10,139 bases of DNA, taken from the NCBI GenBank assembly GCA_013287095.1, contig JABDEJ010000078.1:1-10139 (forward strand). The letters are read 5' to 3'. Within the stretch, counting starts at the first letter, position 1; the number at the start of each line of letters is the position of its first letter. The DNA comes from Bacteroidota bacterium (GTDB taxonomy: Bacteria > Bacteroidota > Bacteroidia > CAILMK01). The position numbers were made by a program, and so were the translations under genes. Below are positions 1-7,359 of this stretch, piece by piece. The notes beneath the pieces were generated by a model. The model searched no databases, was not told where the DNA came from, and saw only the letters and a program-made list of their open reading frames with translations.

Positions 1-1189
1 TATCCATTAAATAAAAAAACATGTCCTGGTAATTTATAAGGGCTGCGCGAACCAGAAAGGATGAACTGCTACTAAAACTTCCTTTTAATCCACCAAAGAG
101 TTCAAATTTGTCATTCGTGTTTCTCAGATCAGGCGTTGAAATAATAAAGGGGTTCTCGTAAGCCAGTTGCCTGAAGGTGTTCTTTTCCATATCCCCCGTT
201 ATCCCTCCAAAAACAGATAGATATTTCTCTACGATATCAGCTTCAATATTCAGATCGGGGTAAAAATGAAAACTATTTGTACTCGAATCGCCTTGAGCCG
301 CCGTATTAAAGCCGAGATATGCCCTGAGTATTCCTGTCTTAAACCGATATCCTGCATCAATCTTTAGTAATGACCGGGTTATATTCGATTCGGTTTTATA
401 ACTCATATTATCATAGGTTGCATTAAGCAAAATATCATTGCTATTCAAAGGCTCATCCGCCATAAGGGTTGCTGTGATATCACTCTCACTGGTTTTATAA
501 TAGTCCTGGAAACCATCGTATCCAATTCCTAAATTATACCTGAGTTTTCCGGTATCCGCACCCGTATTTGCAAAATGAACTTTGGCATGAAAGTCATCAA
601 AAGCCTGGTAGTTAGAAGCATTGGATGGTTCTAAACTATCTGGTATTGTTGCATAAAAATGGTTTGCAGTCCGCTCGAAGCCAACATCAATACCCAAATC
701 ATATTTAGCATTAATAATATGGCTTCCGTAAAGATCAACCAGGTTATCACTAAACCCCGAATTCTTTACTGGTCCGTCCCCTGAAAAATGTTTTAGGTCA
801 ACGCTGAAAAGGTCCGTCCGGTTTCGGACAGTATTGTAGAATGCTTCACCATATAAATTTGAGTAATTACCAAAAGCACCTTCTACGAAGCATTTATGCA
901 ACTCCGGCAAGGGGGCACTTTTAATAAATGCAGGTTGCATCTTTGATTTATAAATAGGTGTTGGCATCAGGTAAGACTCTGTGGTATAGGTCATTTCAGG
1001 CTTCTTTACCGCAATATTTTCCTGCACAGGTATTACATCAATCTTGACAGCGTCCGCCAATTTGGGTTTTATTTCGTTAATTTCAGTGACAACACCGGTA
1101 AGACCAGTATTGTCCTTGGTCTGTGCATTTGAATTGAGACAGGAGAATAAAATCAATCCTGCAGATATAAGACGCATTGTATTTTTCAT
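1..1189 (-). CDS. Exported outer-membrane beta-barrel-like protein, C-terminus cut by window edge
   Basis: About 396 residues are visible, from an ATG at 1189, and the frame is still open at position 1. The N-terminus is a signal peptide (MKNTMRLISAGLILFSCLNSNAQ) with a likely signal peptidase I cut at NA|Q (after residue 22). LFSC at residues 14-17 could also be read as a lipobox, so a lipoprotein is not excluded. From about residue 75 onward the protein is a series of short alternating polar/hydrophobic, aromatic-rich strands separated by D/N/S/G loops, as in large outer-membrane barrels. Proteins of this look are often annotated as TonB-dependent receptors, but no plug domain is seen between the signal peptide and the strand-rich part. 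The start lies one base after the stop of the TPR gene, with a purine-rich GGGA six bases before the ATG, so the two genes are surely cotranscribed. Inference: an outer-membrane partner of the TPR protein. Ligand or substrate unknown. Confidence 0.72.
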   Translation of the reverse strand, partial: MKNTMRLISAGLILFSCLNSNAQTKDNTGLTGVVTEINEIKPKLADAVKIDVIPVQENIAVKKPEMTYTTESYLMPTPIYKSKMQPAFIKSAPLPELHKCFVEGAFGNYSNLYGEAFYNTVRNRTDLFSVDLKHFSGDGPVKNSGFSDNLVDLYGSHIINAKYDLGIDVGFERTANHFYATIPDSLEPSNASNYQAFDDFHAKVHFANTGADTGKLRYNLGIGYDGFQDYYKTSESDITATLMADEPLNSNDILLNATYDNMSYKTESNITRSLLKIDAGYRFKTGILRAYLGFNTAAQGDSSTNSFHFYPDLNIEADIVEKYLSVFGGITGDMEKNTFRQLAYENPFIISTPDLRNTNDKFELFGGLKGSFSSSSSFLVRAALINYQDMFFYLMD

Positions 1190-1190
1190 A

Positions 1191-4100
1191 CTATTTCCCA
1201 TCCTGAATGTCCTCCTTTTGTGGGTTATTGGTACTGTCTTTGGGTTGGGTCAGGTTGTTATTACCGCTGGGGATCTTTGATTCTTTATCAATGATCTCCT
1301 GAAGCTTTTGCTGTGCGATCTTTTTCAGGTCCTCGCCTTCATAATTGTCAATGATTGACTTTAATGTGCTTTTTGCCTGGAAGTTATCTCCTGTTTTTTC
1401 GGAAATATCTGCCGACAAAATAAATGCTTTAGCTTTCCAGTAATCATATATATCATACCTGTCTTTCAAGGCGTAGATCAAATCCTGTGCATCCTTGTAT
1501 TTGCCCTGTTGAAAATCTATATAAGCGACATCATACATAGATTCAGCCCCGATCTCTGATTTATCATTTTTATAAACGGCATCGAAATTGGGCAATGCCA
1601 GGTCTAACTGGTTTAACGCCAATTGACTTTTTGCTATATAATACTGTGCAGAATGTTTGCTATCCGCATCCGCATAAGCAAGGTTTAAAATTTTGTTCCC
1701 GGTTTCAATTGTCTGGTCATTCATATTGAGGTTAAAACCAGCCCTTAGTTCTCCGTTCATTGCCAACAATACATTCTCCTTCTGGTTGGCGATTTCCTCA
1801 AGTTGTTTGTACCGCTGATAGGCTAGTTGATAATTCTTTTCGTTGTAACAAAGTGCTGCATCATTCTTTAATGATTGCTCCATATACGAGTTAGGGCTAT
1901 TGGCAATCACGAAATTATAATCATCAATGGCTTGTGCATTCTGTGAATTTTTAAACTCGCAATCTGCTGAATAGTAGTGTGCATCCACTGAAAAGAAACC
2001 TTTGGGATATCTGTCAAGATATTTCCGGAATGATCTGACTGCAGCATCGCAATCTCCATTTGCAATATTGCTGAATGCTGATGCATATAAAATAGAATCC
2101 TGCTCTGTGTTCTTTTGGCCTCCGTTTGGCAAAGAGCCATAAAAACTTTCAAGACTGTCCGTTAAGCCCCTGGAGATATAACTGTTCTGGATATTTTTGA
2201 GTGCCTGTCTGGCTTGAGAGGAATGAGGATATTGTTGCAGAATATTTTTGAAAATGGCGACTGCCTTATTATCCTGATTCATATTGATATAAACCTGCCC
2301 GATATTCAATTCTGCAGATATATAATAAGGGTTTTTAGGATAGTTGTAATTCAGGCTCTTGTATTCGCCGATCGCCTTATCATAGTTTTCATTGTTTTTA
2401 TACGTTTCTGCTATTTCAAACATGGCATCATCGGCCAGAGGGGATGTTTTTGGCACGAGTTCAAGGGTAGCTATTTTCTCGTTGTCCTTATTCTGTAGCC
2501 CAAGGATCAACCCTTTCTGATAAATAGCATAATCACTTTCAGGTGCGTGACCGTCAATGATATCATTATATCCATTTAATGCCTGGGCATAGTCTTTTAG
2601 TGCAAAATTGCAATCAGCCTTTCTCAAAATAGCATCTATATATCTTGGTACTTTGCCGTTATCTTTATCAGCATCAAGGTATTTATCAAAATAAGTCCGC
2701 GAATTGATGTAGTTCTCACTTTTAAAATAACAATAGCCGATATTGTAATAAGCAAGGCTATAGTAAGGCGTCTCCTGCGATTCATCAATTGACAGAAAAG
2801 TTTTGTAATTCGTCAGCGCCTTGTCAATTTCGCCGGTTTTATATCTCGATTCCCCGGCCCAGAAATAAGCGAGCGCCTTTATCTTTTTATTGATAGGATA
2901 TTGCAGGCTCTTGGAAAAATAATCAAGCGCCTGGGCATATTGATGATTGCTGAACAAACTTTCACCATACATATATAGAATCCGTTGGTACGCTTCATTA
3001 AGCCTGCTGCTGCGGTTATGAATACCTTCAAGTATGTCGAGGGCCTCTTTTGGTGATTCTGATGACACAAGTATTTGAGCCAGTATCTCTTTGGCTTCAT
3101 CGCCATGTGTGGATTCAGGATAATCATTCAGGAATTTCTTGAAGGCATCAATTGATTCTTTCGGAAAATTGAGTTCGTAGCTTAGTTTCGCATAATCATA
3201 CAAGGATATCTCTTTGATGGCCGGTACAAAACTAAGACCTGCAGCAAATTGAAATGCAGCCCTGGCTTTTTCTTTATCCCCTGTTTTCAGGCTTGCATTC
3301 CCGACCATGTAGCTCACATTTTGTCCAAGTGAATCCTCATTGATCGCTACACCATTAAAACTCTGCAAAGCATCTGCATACTGTTCCAATTGCATTTGTG
3401 AATAACCAAGCTCATACCAGTGATGCTCTGTAAGCGTTCCGGTATAACTCTTATAATATTCTATAGCCCTGTCGTATTTTTTCTGGTTGAAATATGCCTC
3501 GGCGATATATAGCTTAATCTCTTCATATTTATCTGTTTTGGTATCCTTTAGCGCCTGCTCTCCCATTGATATGACTTTATCATAATCTCCTTGCAGCAGG
3601 TATATCTGCATAATATAAACTGGTACCACCGTTTTAAACTTCTTATCCCCCTTTATCTTTTCAAATTCAAACAGGGCGCCTTTGTAATCCCCATCCATAT
3701 ATAAAATATTGCCATAATAATAAGAAGCAATGGCCATATTATCACCCGGAATGTCTTTCACTTTGGCAAAATAGCTTTTGGCTTTTTTATAGTCTTTCTT
3801 CCTGAAATAAGAATAACCGATCATAAAGTTGAACTCTCCCAATTCGTTATCGCTCAAGTCGGCTGGGTCAACTTTTTCAAAAGCCTCAAGGGCTTTGTCA
3901 TAATTTTTCTCACGGTATTGAAATTTGCCCATGTAATAATTGGCAAGCCTCGCTTTCGGGTTTACCGGGTATTCATGGGTAAAACGATTCAGTAACGCTT
4001 CAGCATTGTCCTGAAAAAGCTCCATAGCCGATATAGCTATATAATATTCGGCATTGGCCTTGAGTTCGCTGTTATTATCCTTTGAATCAAGATAATCGTT

Positions 4101-4280
4101 GAATGCCTGCTCAGCAGCGCCATAGAAACGATTGTCAAACAGCTCCTTGCCTTTCTTGTATTTCGACAGTGGGTCACTGTCTTTAAGAGTTTGCTGCCCG
4201 AAGGTAACTGATTGAATAAGAATAAAAAGAATAAAAATATAACCTGACTTAAAACCTTTCTCCATAATTGTATAACGCAT
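1191..4280 (-). CDS. Exported tetratricopeptide-repeat (TPR) solenoid protein, 1029 aa
   Basis: An intact 1029-residue protein. A signal peptide with a hydrophobic core (about residues 14-27, YIFILFILIQSVTF) is cut probably after G28 (FG|QQ), so the product acts in the periplasm or at the cell surface. The rest is TPR-like helix pairs almost throughout. Typical second-helix signatures include YDKALEAFEKVDP (about 127-139), YDRAIEYYKSY (about 269-279), YAQALDYFSKSLQYP, YDKAIGEYKSLNYNYP and CDAAVRSFRKYLDRYP; I count at least fifteen. The C-terminal ~25 residues are a polar N/K/D/Q-rich tail. TPR solenoids bind other proteins and scaffold complexes, and no catalytic motif is seen. The gene leads a two-gene unit with the barrel protein one base downstream, which suggests an envelope complex. 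A second in-frame ATG at codon 6 (4265) would give an equally good signal peptide; neither start has a clear ribosome binding site. The exact role is not recognisable from sequence. Confidence 0.88.
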   Translation of the reverse strand: MRYTIMEKGFKSGYIFILFILIQSVTFGQQTLKDSDPLSKYKKGKELFDNRFYGAAEQAFNDYLDSKDNNSELKANAEYYIAISAMELFQDNAEALLNRFTHEYPVNPKARLANYYMGKFQYREKNYDKALEAFEKVDPADLSDNELGEFNFMIGYSYFRKKDYKKAKSYFAKVKDIPGDNMAIASYYYGNILYMDGDYKGALFEFEKIKGDKKFKTVVPVYIMQIYLLQGDYDKVISMGEQALKDTKTDKYEEIKLYIAEAYFNQKKYDRAIEYYKSYTGTLTEHHWYELGYSQMQLEQYADALQSFNGVAINEDSLGQNVSYMVGNASLKTGDKEKARAAFQFAAGLSFVPAIKEISLYDYAKLSYELNFPKESIDAFKKFLNDYPESTHGDEAKEILAQILVSSESPKEALDILEGIHNRSSRLNEAYQRILYMYGESLFSNHQYAQALDYFSKSLQYPINKKIKALAYFWAGESRYKTGEIDKALTNYKTFLSIDESQETPYYSLAYYNIGYCYFKSENYINSRTYFDKYLDADKDNGKVPRYIDAILRKADCNFALKDYAQALNGYNDIIDGHAPESDYAIYQKGLILGLQNKDNEKIATLELVPKTSPLADDAMFEIAETYKNNENYDKAIGEYKSLNYNYPKNPYYISAELNIGQVYINMNQDNKAVAIFKNILQQYPHSSQARQALKNIQNSYISRGLTDSLESFYGSLPNGGQKNTEQDSILYASAFSNIANGDCDAAVRSFRKYLDRYPKGFFSVDAHYYSADCEFKNSQNAQAIDDYNFVIANSPNSYMEQSLKNDAALCYNEKNYQLAYQRYKQLEEIANQKENVLLAMNGELRAGFNLNMNDQTIETGNKILNLAYADADSKHSAQYYIAKSQLALNQLDLALPNFDAVYKNDKSEIGAESMYDVAYIDFQQGKYKDAQDLIYALKDRYDIYDYWKAKAFILSADISEKTGDNFQAKSTLKSIIDNYEGEDLKKIAQQKLQEIIDKESKIPSGNNNLTQPKDSTNNPQKEDIQDGK

Positions 4281-4324
4281 CAGTGAACAAACTGGTATGA
4301 AAATTTGCCGGATTTTTCTTAATT

Positions 4325-4357
4325 CAAAATTAGGCCTTATGTATATAGGCCTCCAAA
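4325..4357 (-). promoter_or_regulatory. Bacteroidota-type promoter for the TPR/barrel unit
   Basis: On the minus strand a TTTG (4354-4357) stands 21 bases before TAATTTTG (4325-4332), a perfect match to the Bacteroidota -7 consensus TAnnTTTG with an acceptable -33 element and spacing. Transcription would start near 4318, giving a leader of about 38 nt before the ATG at 4280. This is pattern matching to a known consensus; the start site is inferred. Confidence 0.6.
4332..4352. repeat. Paired AGGCCT hexamers inside the TPR promoter spacer
   Basis: Two copies of the self-complementary hexamer AGGCCT (4332-4337 and 4347-4352) are separated by nine AT-rich bases, with starts 15 bp apart. They fill most of the spacer between the putative -33 and -7 elements of the minus-strand promoter. 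This is the position of a repressor or activator operator, but the arrangement could be chance. No known regulator is assigned. Confidence 0.3.
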
Positions 4358-4364
4358 GCGTTTA

Positions 4365-4380
4365 TGCACCGACATGTGCA
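4365..4380. repeat. TGCAC-N6-GTGCA palindrome upstream of the TPR promoter
   Basis: A 16-bp inverted repeat has arms TGCAC (4365-4369) and GTGCA (4376-4380) around CGACAT, about 8 bp upstream of the putative minus-strand -33 element. It lies in the divergent region between the TPR gene and the 210-residue barrel gene. It could be a regulator binding site for either. It is short enough to arise by chance, and the regulator is unknown. Confidence 0.28.
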
Positions 4381-4504
4381 AAACCGACCCTAATTAAAGA
4401 TCGAATTATATAAATCGGTGGATAAGTACGGGAGTGCGTGGCTTCTCCTTTCCAAACAACAACAACACCAAATAAATGTTAACCCATAGAATACATAGTT
4501 TATA

Positions 4505-4512
4505 TAAATTTG
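4505..4512 (+). promoter_or_regulatory. -7 element (TAAATTTG) for the 210-residue barrel gene
   Basis: TAAATTTG matches the Bacteroidota TAnnTTTG consensus and lies 33 bases before the ATG at 4546, implying a leader of roughly 25 nt. No convincing TTG/TTTG is found at the expected -33 position, so this is weaker than the promoter on the opposite strand. Confidence 0.42.
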
Positions 4513-4545
4513 CAGTCGGGGTTAAAACATTAGTAATTTAAAGCT

Positions 4546-5178
4546 ATGAAAATTTATAATTCGTTGCGTAACGTCTTTTTGGCTGCAATATTTGGGGTTC
4601 TGTTTTGTACAAATGCCTTTGCACAATTGACCTTAGGCGCTGGCGTTGCCGGTATGAAATATTATGGGGTTGCCAATGAGAGACCATTGACGGTTGGATT
4701 TAACGGGAACCTCGCCATTGAACTTTCAGCCAAAACAAGGCTGGTACTTGAACCGACTTTTTTCTTTCCTGTTAGCTATTCTTACAACCAAACATTGAAT
4801 ACCGGCAACGTGCCTTCTGTAAAAACCACTGAAGTGTTCAGCACAACAGAAGCGGCAGCCTTGTATCAGTTTGATCTTATTGGCAATAATAAGGGTGGTG
4901 CGGTAATTTACTTAGCGGCAGGACCTTCCGTAATGTTATATAACACAAATGTGACCCGTCAAAATGTTACGAACTATAATTATTCCGGCAGTTTTCATGA
5001 TTACATGTTCGATGCGCGGGCCGGTGTTGAAGTTCCATTCCTGTTGTTTTTAAAATTTTATGCTGAGGTGGAACTTGAACCAAAAATTGCAAGCGATTTC
5101 AAATCAAACAATGTAAACTACACTCCCAATGCCAGTTCGTTAATGGCTGCCACCATAGGGGTTAGGATACATATTTGA
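4546..5178 (+). CDS. Small outer-membrane beta-barrel protein, 210 aa
   Basis: The protein starts with a clear signal peptide (residues 1-26, ending CTNAFA|Q), so it is exported by Sec and cut by signal peptidase I. The mature part of about 184 residues is rich in alternating strands bordered by aromatic residues (for example LVLEPTFFFPVSYSY, AVIYLAAGPSVMLY, FLKFYAEVELEP) and ends in a hydrophobic strand, AATIGVRIHI. This fits the small outer-membrane beta-barrel families (OmpX/porin-like, PF13505/PF13568 type) common in Bacteroidota; the exact family is not assigned. A TAAATTTG element upstream and 113 bp of noncoding DNA downstream suggest it is transcribed alone. It is divergent from the TPR gene, and nothing else links the two. 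Function unknown. The ATG at 4546 is chosen because it begins the signal peptide directly and is preceded by an AT-rich TTTAAAG leader. Confidence 0.82.
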   Translation: MKIYNSLRNVFLAAIFGVLFCTNAFAQLTLGAGVAGMKYYGVANERPLTVGFNGNLAIELSAKTRLVLEPTFFFPVSYSYNQTLNTGNVPSVKTTEVFSTTEAAALYQFDLIGNNKGGAVIYLAAGPSVMLYNTNVTRQNVTNYNYSGSFHDYMFDARAGVEVPFLLFLKFYAEVELEPKIASDFKSNNVNYTPNASSLMAATIGVRIHI

Positions 5179-5222
5179 TGTGTTTCCGAAGCCATATTTC
5201 TCATTATATCCAGCTAAATCTT

Positions 5223-5252
5223 TTTGTTGGCTTCAACAATTTGCTACCTTTA
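5223..5252 (+). promoter_or_regulatory. Probable promoter of the LVIVD lipoprotein/barrel cluster
   Basis: TTTG (5223-5226) is followed after 18 bases by TACCTTTA (5245-5252), one base away from TAnnTTTG. The predicted start near 5259 leaves about a 33-nt leader before the ATG at 5292. It is the only good candidate in the 113-bp gap, and the next two genes have no gap large enough for another promoter. Consensus matching only. Confidence 0.45.
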
Positions 5253-5291
5253 TACCTTAGTTCCACAGTTTGAAACATAAAATTTTGAGCT

Positions 5292-5801
5292 ATGAAAAGG
5301 TTATGTATCTCAGTTTGGCTTGCTTTCATTTTATTTTCATGCAAGGATACCCCAATTATTGGTGTTACTGTATCAAAATACAAGCCTGTATTAATTGCCA
5401 GGAGCAGTTTACCTTATTCAGTTTTTGTTCAGTCCCCTTCCAATATTTCAAACCCTGGCAAATACCTTGTCAACAACAATTATTTATATGTCGTTGAAAA
5501 ATATAAGGGCGTCCATATTTTCAACAATACCGATCCTAAAAGCCCTCAGAATCTTGCCTTTGTAGCTGTTCCCGGCATTGAAACGATATCCATTTTGAAT
5601 AATACGTTATATGTAGATAATTCGACAGACATTGTAGCCCTTGACCTTAGCAATCCAGCAAACCCAACGATTACTTCCAGAATACAGAATGTCTTACCTC
5701 AACCCGGACCACCAGATGGACTGCCTCTGGATTCACAGGTGAATCAAACTACATGGCCTCACAATTCAGTTGTTGTTAACTGGCTTAAAATACTCGGATG
5801 A
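5292..5801 (+). CDS. LVIVD-repeat lipoprotein, N-terminal propeller half, 169 aa
   Basis: An N-terminal lipoprotein signal has the lipobox LFSC at residues 14-17, so C17 would be lipidated. It is followed by K-D, which loosely resembles the Bacteroidota surface lipoprotein export signal. After a conserved-looking NPGKYLVNNNYLYVVE stretch there are two LVIVD-type propeller blades: about residues 55-95 (GVHIFNNTDPKSPQNLAFV) and 96-134 (DIVALDLSNPANPTITSRI). A P/G/D-rich linker follows, then a short tail, SVVVNWLKILG. LVIVD-repeat proteins of Bacteroidota are, to my recollection, usually single lipoproteins of over 400 residues. This one stops where the two halves of those proteins join, and the next gene supplies the second half. 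Its stop is 7 bp before the next ATG, so the genes are cotranscribed. The protein probably sits on the outer membrane. Function unknown; protein binding by the propeller is plausible. Confidence 0.8.
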   Translation: MKRLCISVWLAFILFSCKDTPIIGVTVSKYKPVLIARSSLPYSVFVQSPSNISNPGKYLVNNNYLYVVEKYKGVHIFNNTDPKSPQNLAFVAVPGIETISILNNTLYVDNSTDIVALDLSNPANPTITSRIQNVLPQPGPPDGLPLDSQVNQTTWPHNSVVVNWLKILG

Positions 5802-5808
5802 TATTGTT

Positions 5809-6597
5809 ATGAGATATATCCTGATAATATTATTGACCACATACGTTGCGTGTTCCTCGGGCTGCAGAAAAAATATATATCCGGAAACACCTTTGCAATT
5901 TGATTCGTTGGATGAATCCGGAAGGGACCTTGCAAGGTTTACCATACTGGGGAATTATTTATGTGCCGTGAACGGGGGAGCCATAAAAGTTTATAATATC
6001 CAGGCTCCGGCAAATCCAATGCAAGTAGGTAATATGGGGCCTGGGGCAACTATTCTATCACTACGTACTCTCCATGATAGCCTACTTATTATTGGAACGC
6101 TTAACGGCACTTATTCACCTTATTCCTTAGGAGTTTATAGCTTTAAAAGTAATCAATCACTTCAGCTATTAGGCACACTTGACTCTTCCCAGGCTTATGA
6201 TCCTTTTACTTACAGACAAAATTACCTTTTGACATCCGAGCATGCAGGTGCCAGTACTTCGTACTATGTGCCTTACAGTGAAATATCTGCGTATAATATT
6301 AAAAAACTGAACGCTCCTTTTTCCCCTGATTATAAAATCAGAAAAAACATCTATTTACCATCAGATTTATTTGCTGATGGGAATAACCTTTTTCTATGCG
6401 ATAGCGGTTTAAAAGTATTTGATATCACAGATGTGTCAAAAATTAAGTTGAAAAAACATTTTAATATTGAAGCTCAGAATGTTTTGAGTAATAATGGGAA
6501 TCTTACGGTACTTGGCAACTCTGGCCTTTTTCAATACCAATATGCGAGTGATACCATCAACTTATTGAGTAAAATTAATATCGTCCATACACCATGA
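5809..6597 (+). CDS. LVIVD-repeat lipoprotein, C-terminal propeller half, 262 aa
   Basis: The chosen start is the ATG at 5809. A TTG at 5770 would extend the frame by 13 residues, but that overlaps the upstream gene and spoils the signal peptide. From the ATG, a hydrophobic stretch (residues 3-14) leads to C15 (YVAC) or C19 (SSGC) as the lipidated cysteine. The body begins GRDLARFTILGNYLCAVNGG (about 38-57) and carries blades such as IKVYNIQAPANPMQVGNM (about 59-76), LFLCDSGLKVFDITDVSKIK (about 194-213) and a closing LGNSGLFQYQYASDTINLLSKI (about 235-256). These correspond, as I recall the family, to the second half of full-length Bacteroidota LVIVD-repeat lipoproteins, not to a repeat of the first half. 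It is therefore probably the partner chain of the upstream lipoprotein in one beta-propeller. Its TGA overlaps the ATG of the following barrel gene. Molecular function is not known. Confidence 0.8.
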   Translation: MRYILIILLTTYVACSSGCRKNIYPETPLQFDSLDESGRDLARFTILGNYLCAVNGGAIKVYNIQAPANPMQVGNMGPGATILSLRTLHDSLLIIGTLNGTYSPYSLGVYSFKSNQSLQLLGTLDSSQAYDPFTYRQNYLLTSEHAGASTSYYVPYSEISAYNIKKLNAPFSPDYKIRKNIYLPSDLFADGNNLFLCDSGLKVFDITDVSKIKLKKHFNIEAQNVLSNNGNLTVLGNSGLFQYQYASDTINLLSKINIVHTP

Positions 6598-7298
6598 ACC
6601 AGCCCCCGCAGGTGCGAAATATAATAGTGATTTTCTTGATTTGCGTCCCGGCCTGGGTACACGGCTCAGCAAAAGGGGATAGTGCAACCTGGTGCATTTC
6701 ATTTACCCCTCAGTATCTGTTGGTGAATTGCGCCAGAACTGATGTTGAAAAAAGGCTCTCCCGCAACAATTGGATTGACCTGGGAGAGGAATTTTACTTC
6801 GGTAATAACCTAAACTGGGATAATTCTGCCTTTGGGCCTACCTCAACTGCGAAGCGATATCATACGCCCATTGCAAACGATATTTTATCAGGTGCTGGAA
6901 TTGTAGTTTCAGATAAAATTTTCCTTCGACCGCGATACAACGGATACAATGATTTTTATTTCAGTTATGGATTATCGTATTCACAAGAAAATATTGGTTT
7001 CCAGGATAATGGATGGACTACCTCCTATCAGTCAAATGGGGTCATATTTTATAATTACACCGTCACGAATGGTAACCTGAATATCAAAAATTATACCGGG
7101 TTTATGAACTTTGGAATCGCCACCGAAGCCGATGGCGTTTTTCACTTTAACATCAATATTGGCGGAGCATATCAATATACAAAGACTTCCGCATCAGGCT
7201 TGCCGGCAAGCGATAGGAACTACAATCGTAATATATTTGACTATGCGTATAATGGGCTCTACCCATTACTTACCTTTCAGTTTGCATTTTCCTTTTAA
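6594..7298 (+). CDS. Outer-membrane beta-barrel protein linked to LVIVD lipoproteins, 234 aa
   Basis: The ATG overlaps the upstream stop in an ATGA arrangement and no ribosome binding site is seen, so translation is probably coupled. An N-terminal signal peptide has its hydrophobic core at about residues 9-22 (NIIVIFLICVPAWV), with a cut near GSA|K (residue 26). The mature protein is strand-rich: ISFTPQYLLVNCARTDVEKRL (about 35-55), NWIDLGEEFYFG, a GAGIVVSDKIFLRP strand, and paired strands near the end. It finishes LYPLLTFQFAFSF, with the terminal Phe typical of BAM-assembled outer-membrane barrels. I recall similar proteins of about 230 residues beside LVIVD-repeat genes in Bacteroidota, but cannot verify this here. 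Inference: a membrane-embedded partner of the two lipoproteins. The last bases of the gene, including the stop codon, are part of the A-tract that ends the opposing gdhA terminator. Confidence 0.78.
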   Translation: MNQPPQVRNIIVIFLICVPAWVHGSAKGDSATWCISFTPQYLLVNCARTDVEKRLSRNNWIDLGEEFYFGNNLNWDNSAFGPTSTAKRYHTPIANDILSGAGIVVSDKIFLRPRYNGYNDFYFSYGLSYSQENIGFQDNGWTTSYQSNGVIFYNYTVTNGNLNIKNYTGFMNFGIATEADGVFHFNINIGGAYQYTKTSASGLPASDRNYNRNIFDYAYNGLYPLLTFQFAFSF

Positions 7299-7328
7299 AA
7301 AAAATGGGGACCATTTTGTGATCCCCAT
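7297..7328 (-). terminator. Intrinsic terminator of gdhA, overlapping the converging gene's stop codon
   Basis: Read on the minus strand, ATGGGGATCA and TGGTCCCCAT form a 10-bp stem with one mismatch around a 5-base loop, followed by eight T (the A-run at 7297-7304). The hairpin begins about 31 bases after the gdhA stop. The plus-strand barrel gene ends inside the A-run (stop 7296-7298), so the same hairpin may also slow plus-strand transcription, although its 3' side in that direction (CCTGTTTAATG) is a poor U-tract. Confidence 0.85.
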
Positions 7329-7359
7329 CCTGTTTAATGTATAAACCTGGTCCTTCAAA

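Noticed and set aside
1044..1280. 78-codon plus-strand frame over the TPR/barrel junction
   Set aside because: It lies across the coding ends of two clear minus-strand genes and has a composition typical of antisense reading.
5188..5234. GAAGCC...GGCTTC inverted repeat as terminator of the 210-residue barrel gene
   Set aside because: Six-base arms with a 35-base loop and no T-run after the second arm; too weak to call a terminator.
5270..5497. 75-codon frame overlapping the first LVIVD lipoprotein
   Set aside because: Out of frame with a protein that has a lipobox and recognisable propeller blades; the alternate frame shows nothing.
5770..5808. TTG start adding 13 residues to the second LVIVD lipoprotein
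   Set aside because: It would overlap the upstream gene by 32 bases and place charged residues ahead of a compact lipoprotein signal that begins correctly at the ATG at 5809.
5701..5830. Simple frameshift pseudogene joining the two LVIVD genes
   Set aside because: The second gene has its own intact start, hydrophobic segment and lipidation cysteine after the stop; a frameshift would not create a new lipoprotein signal.
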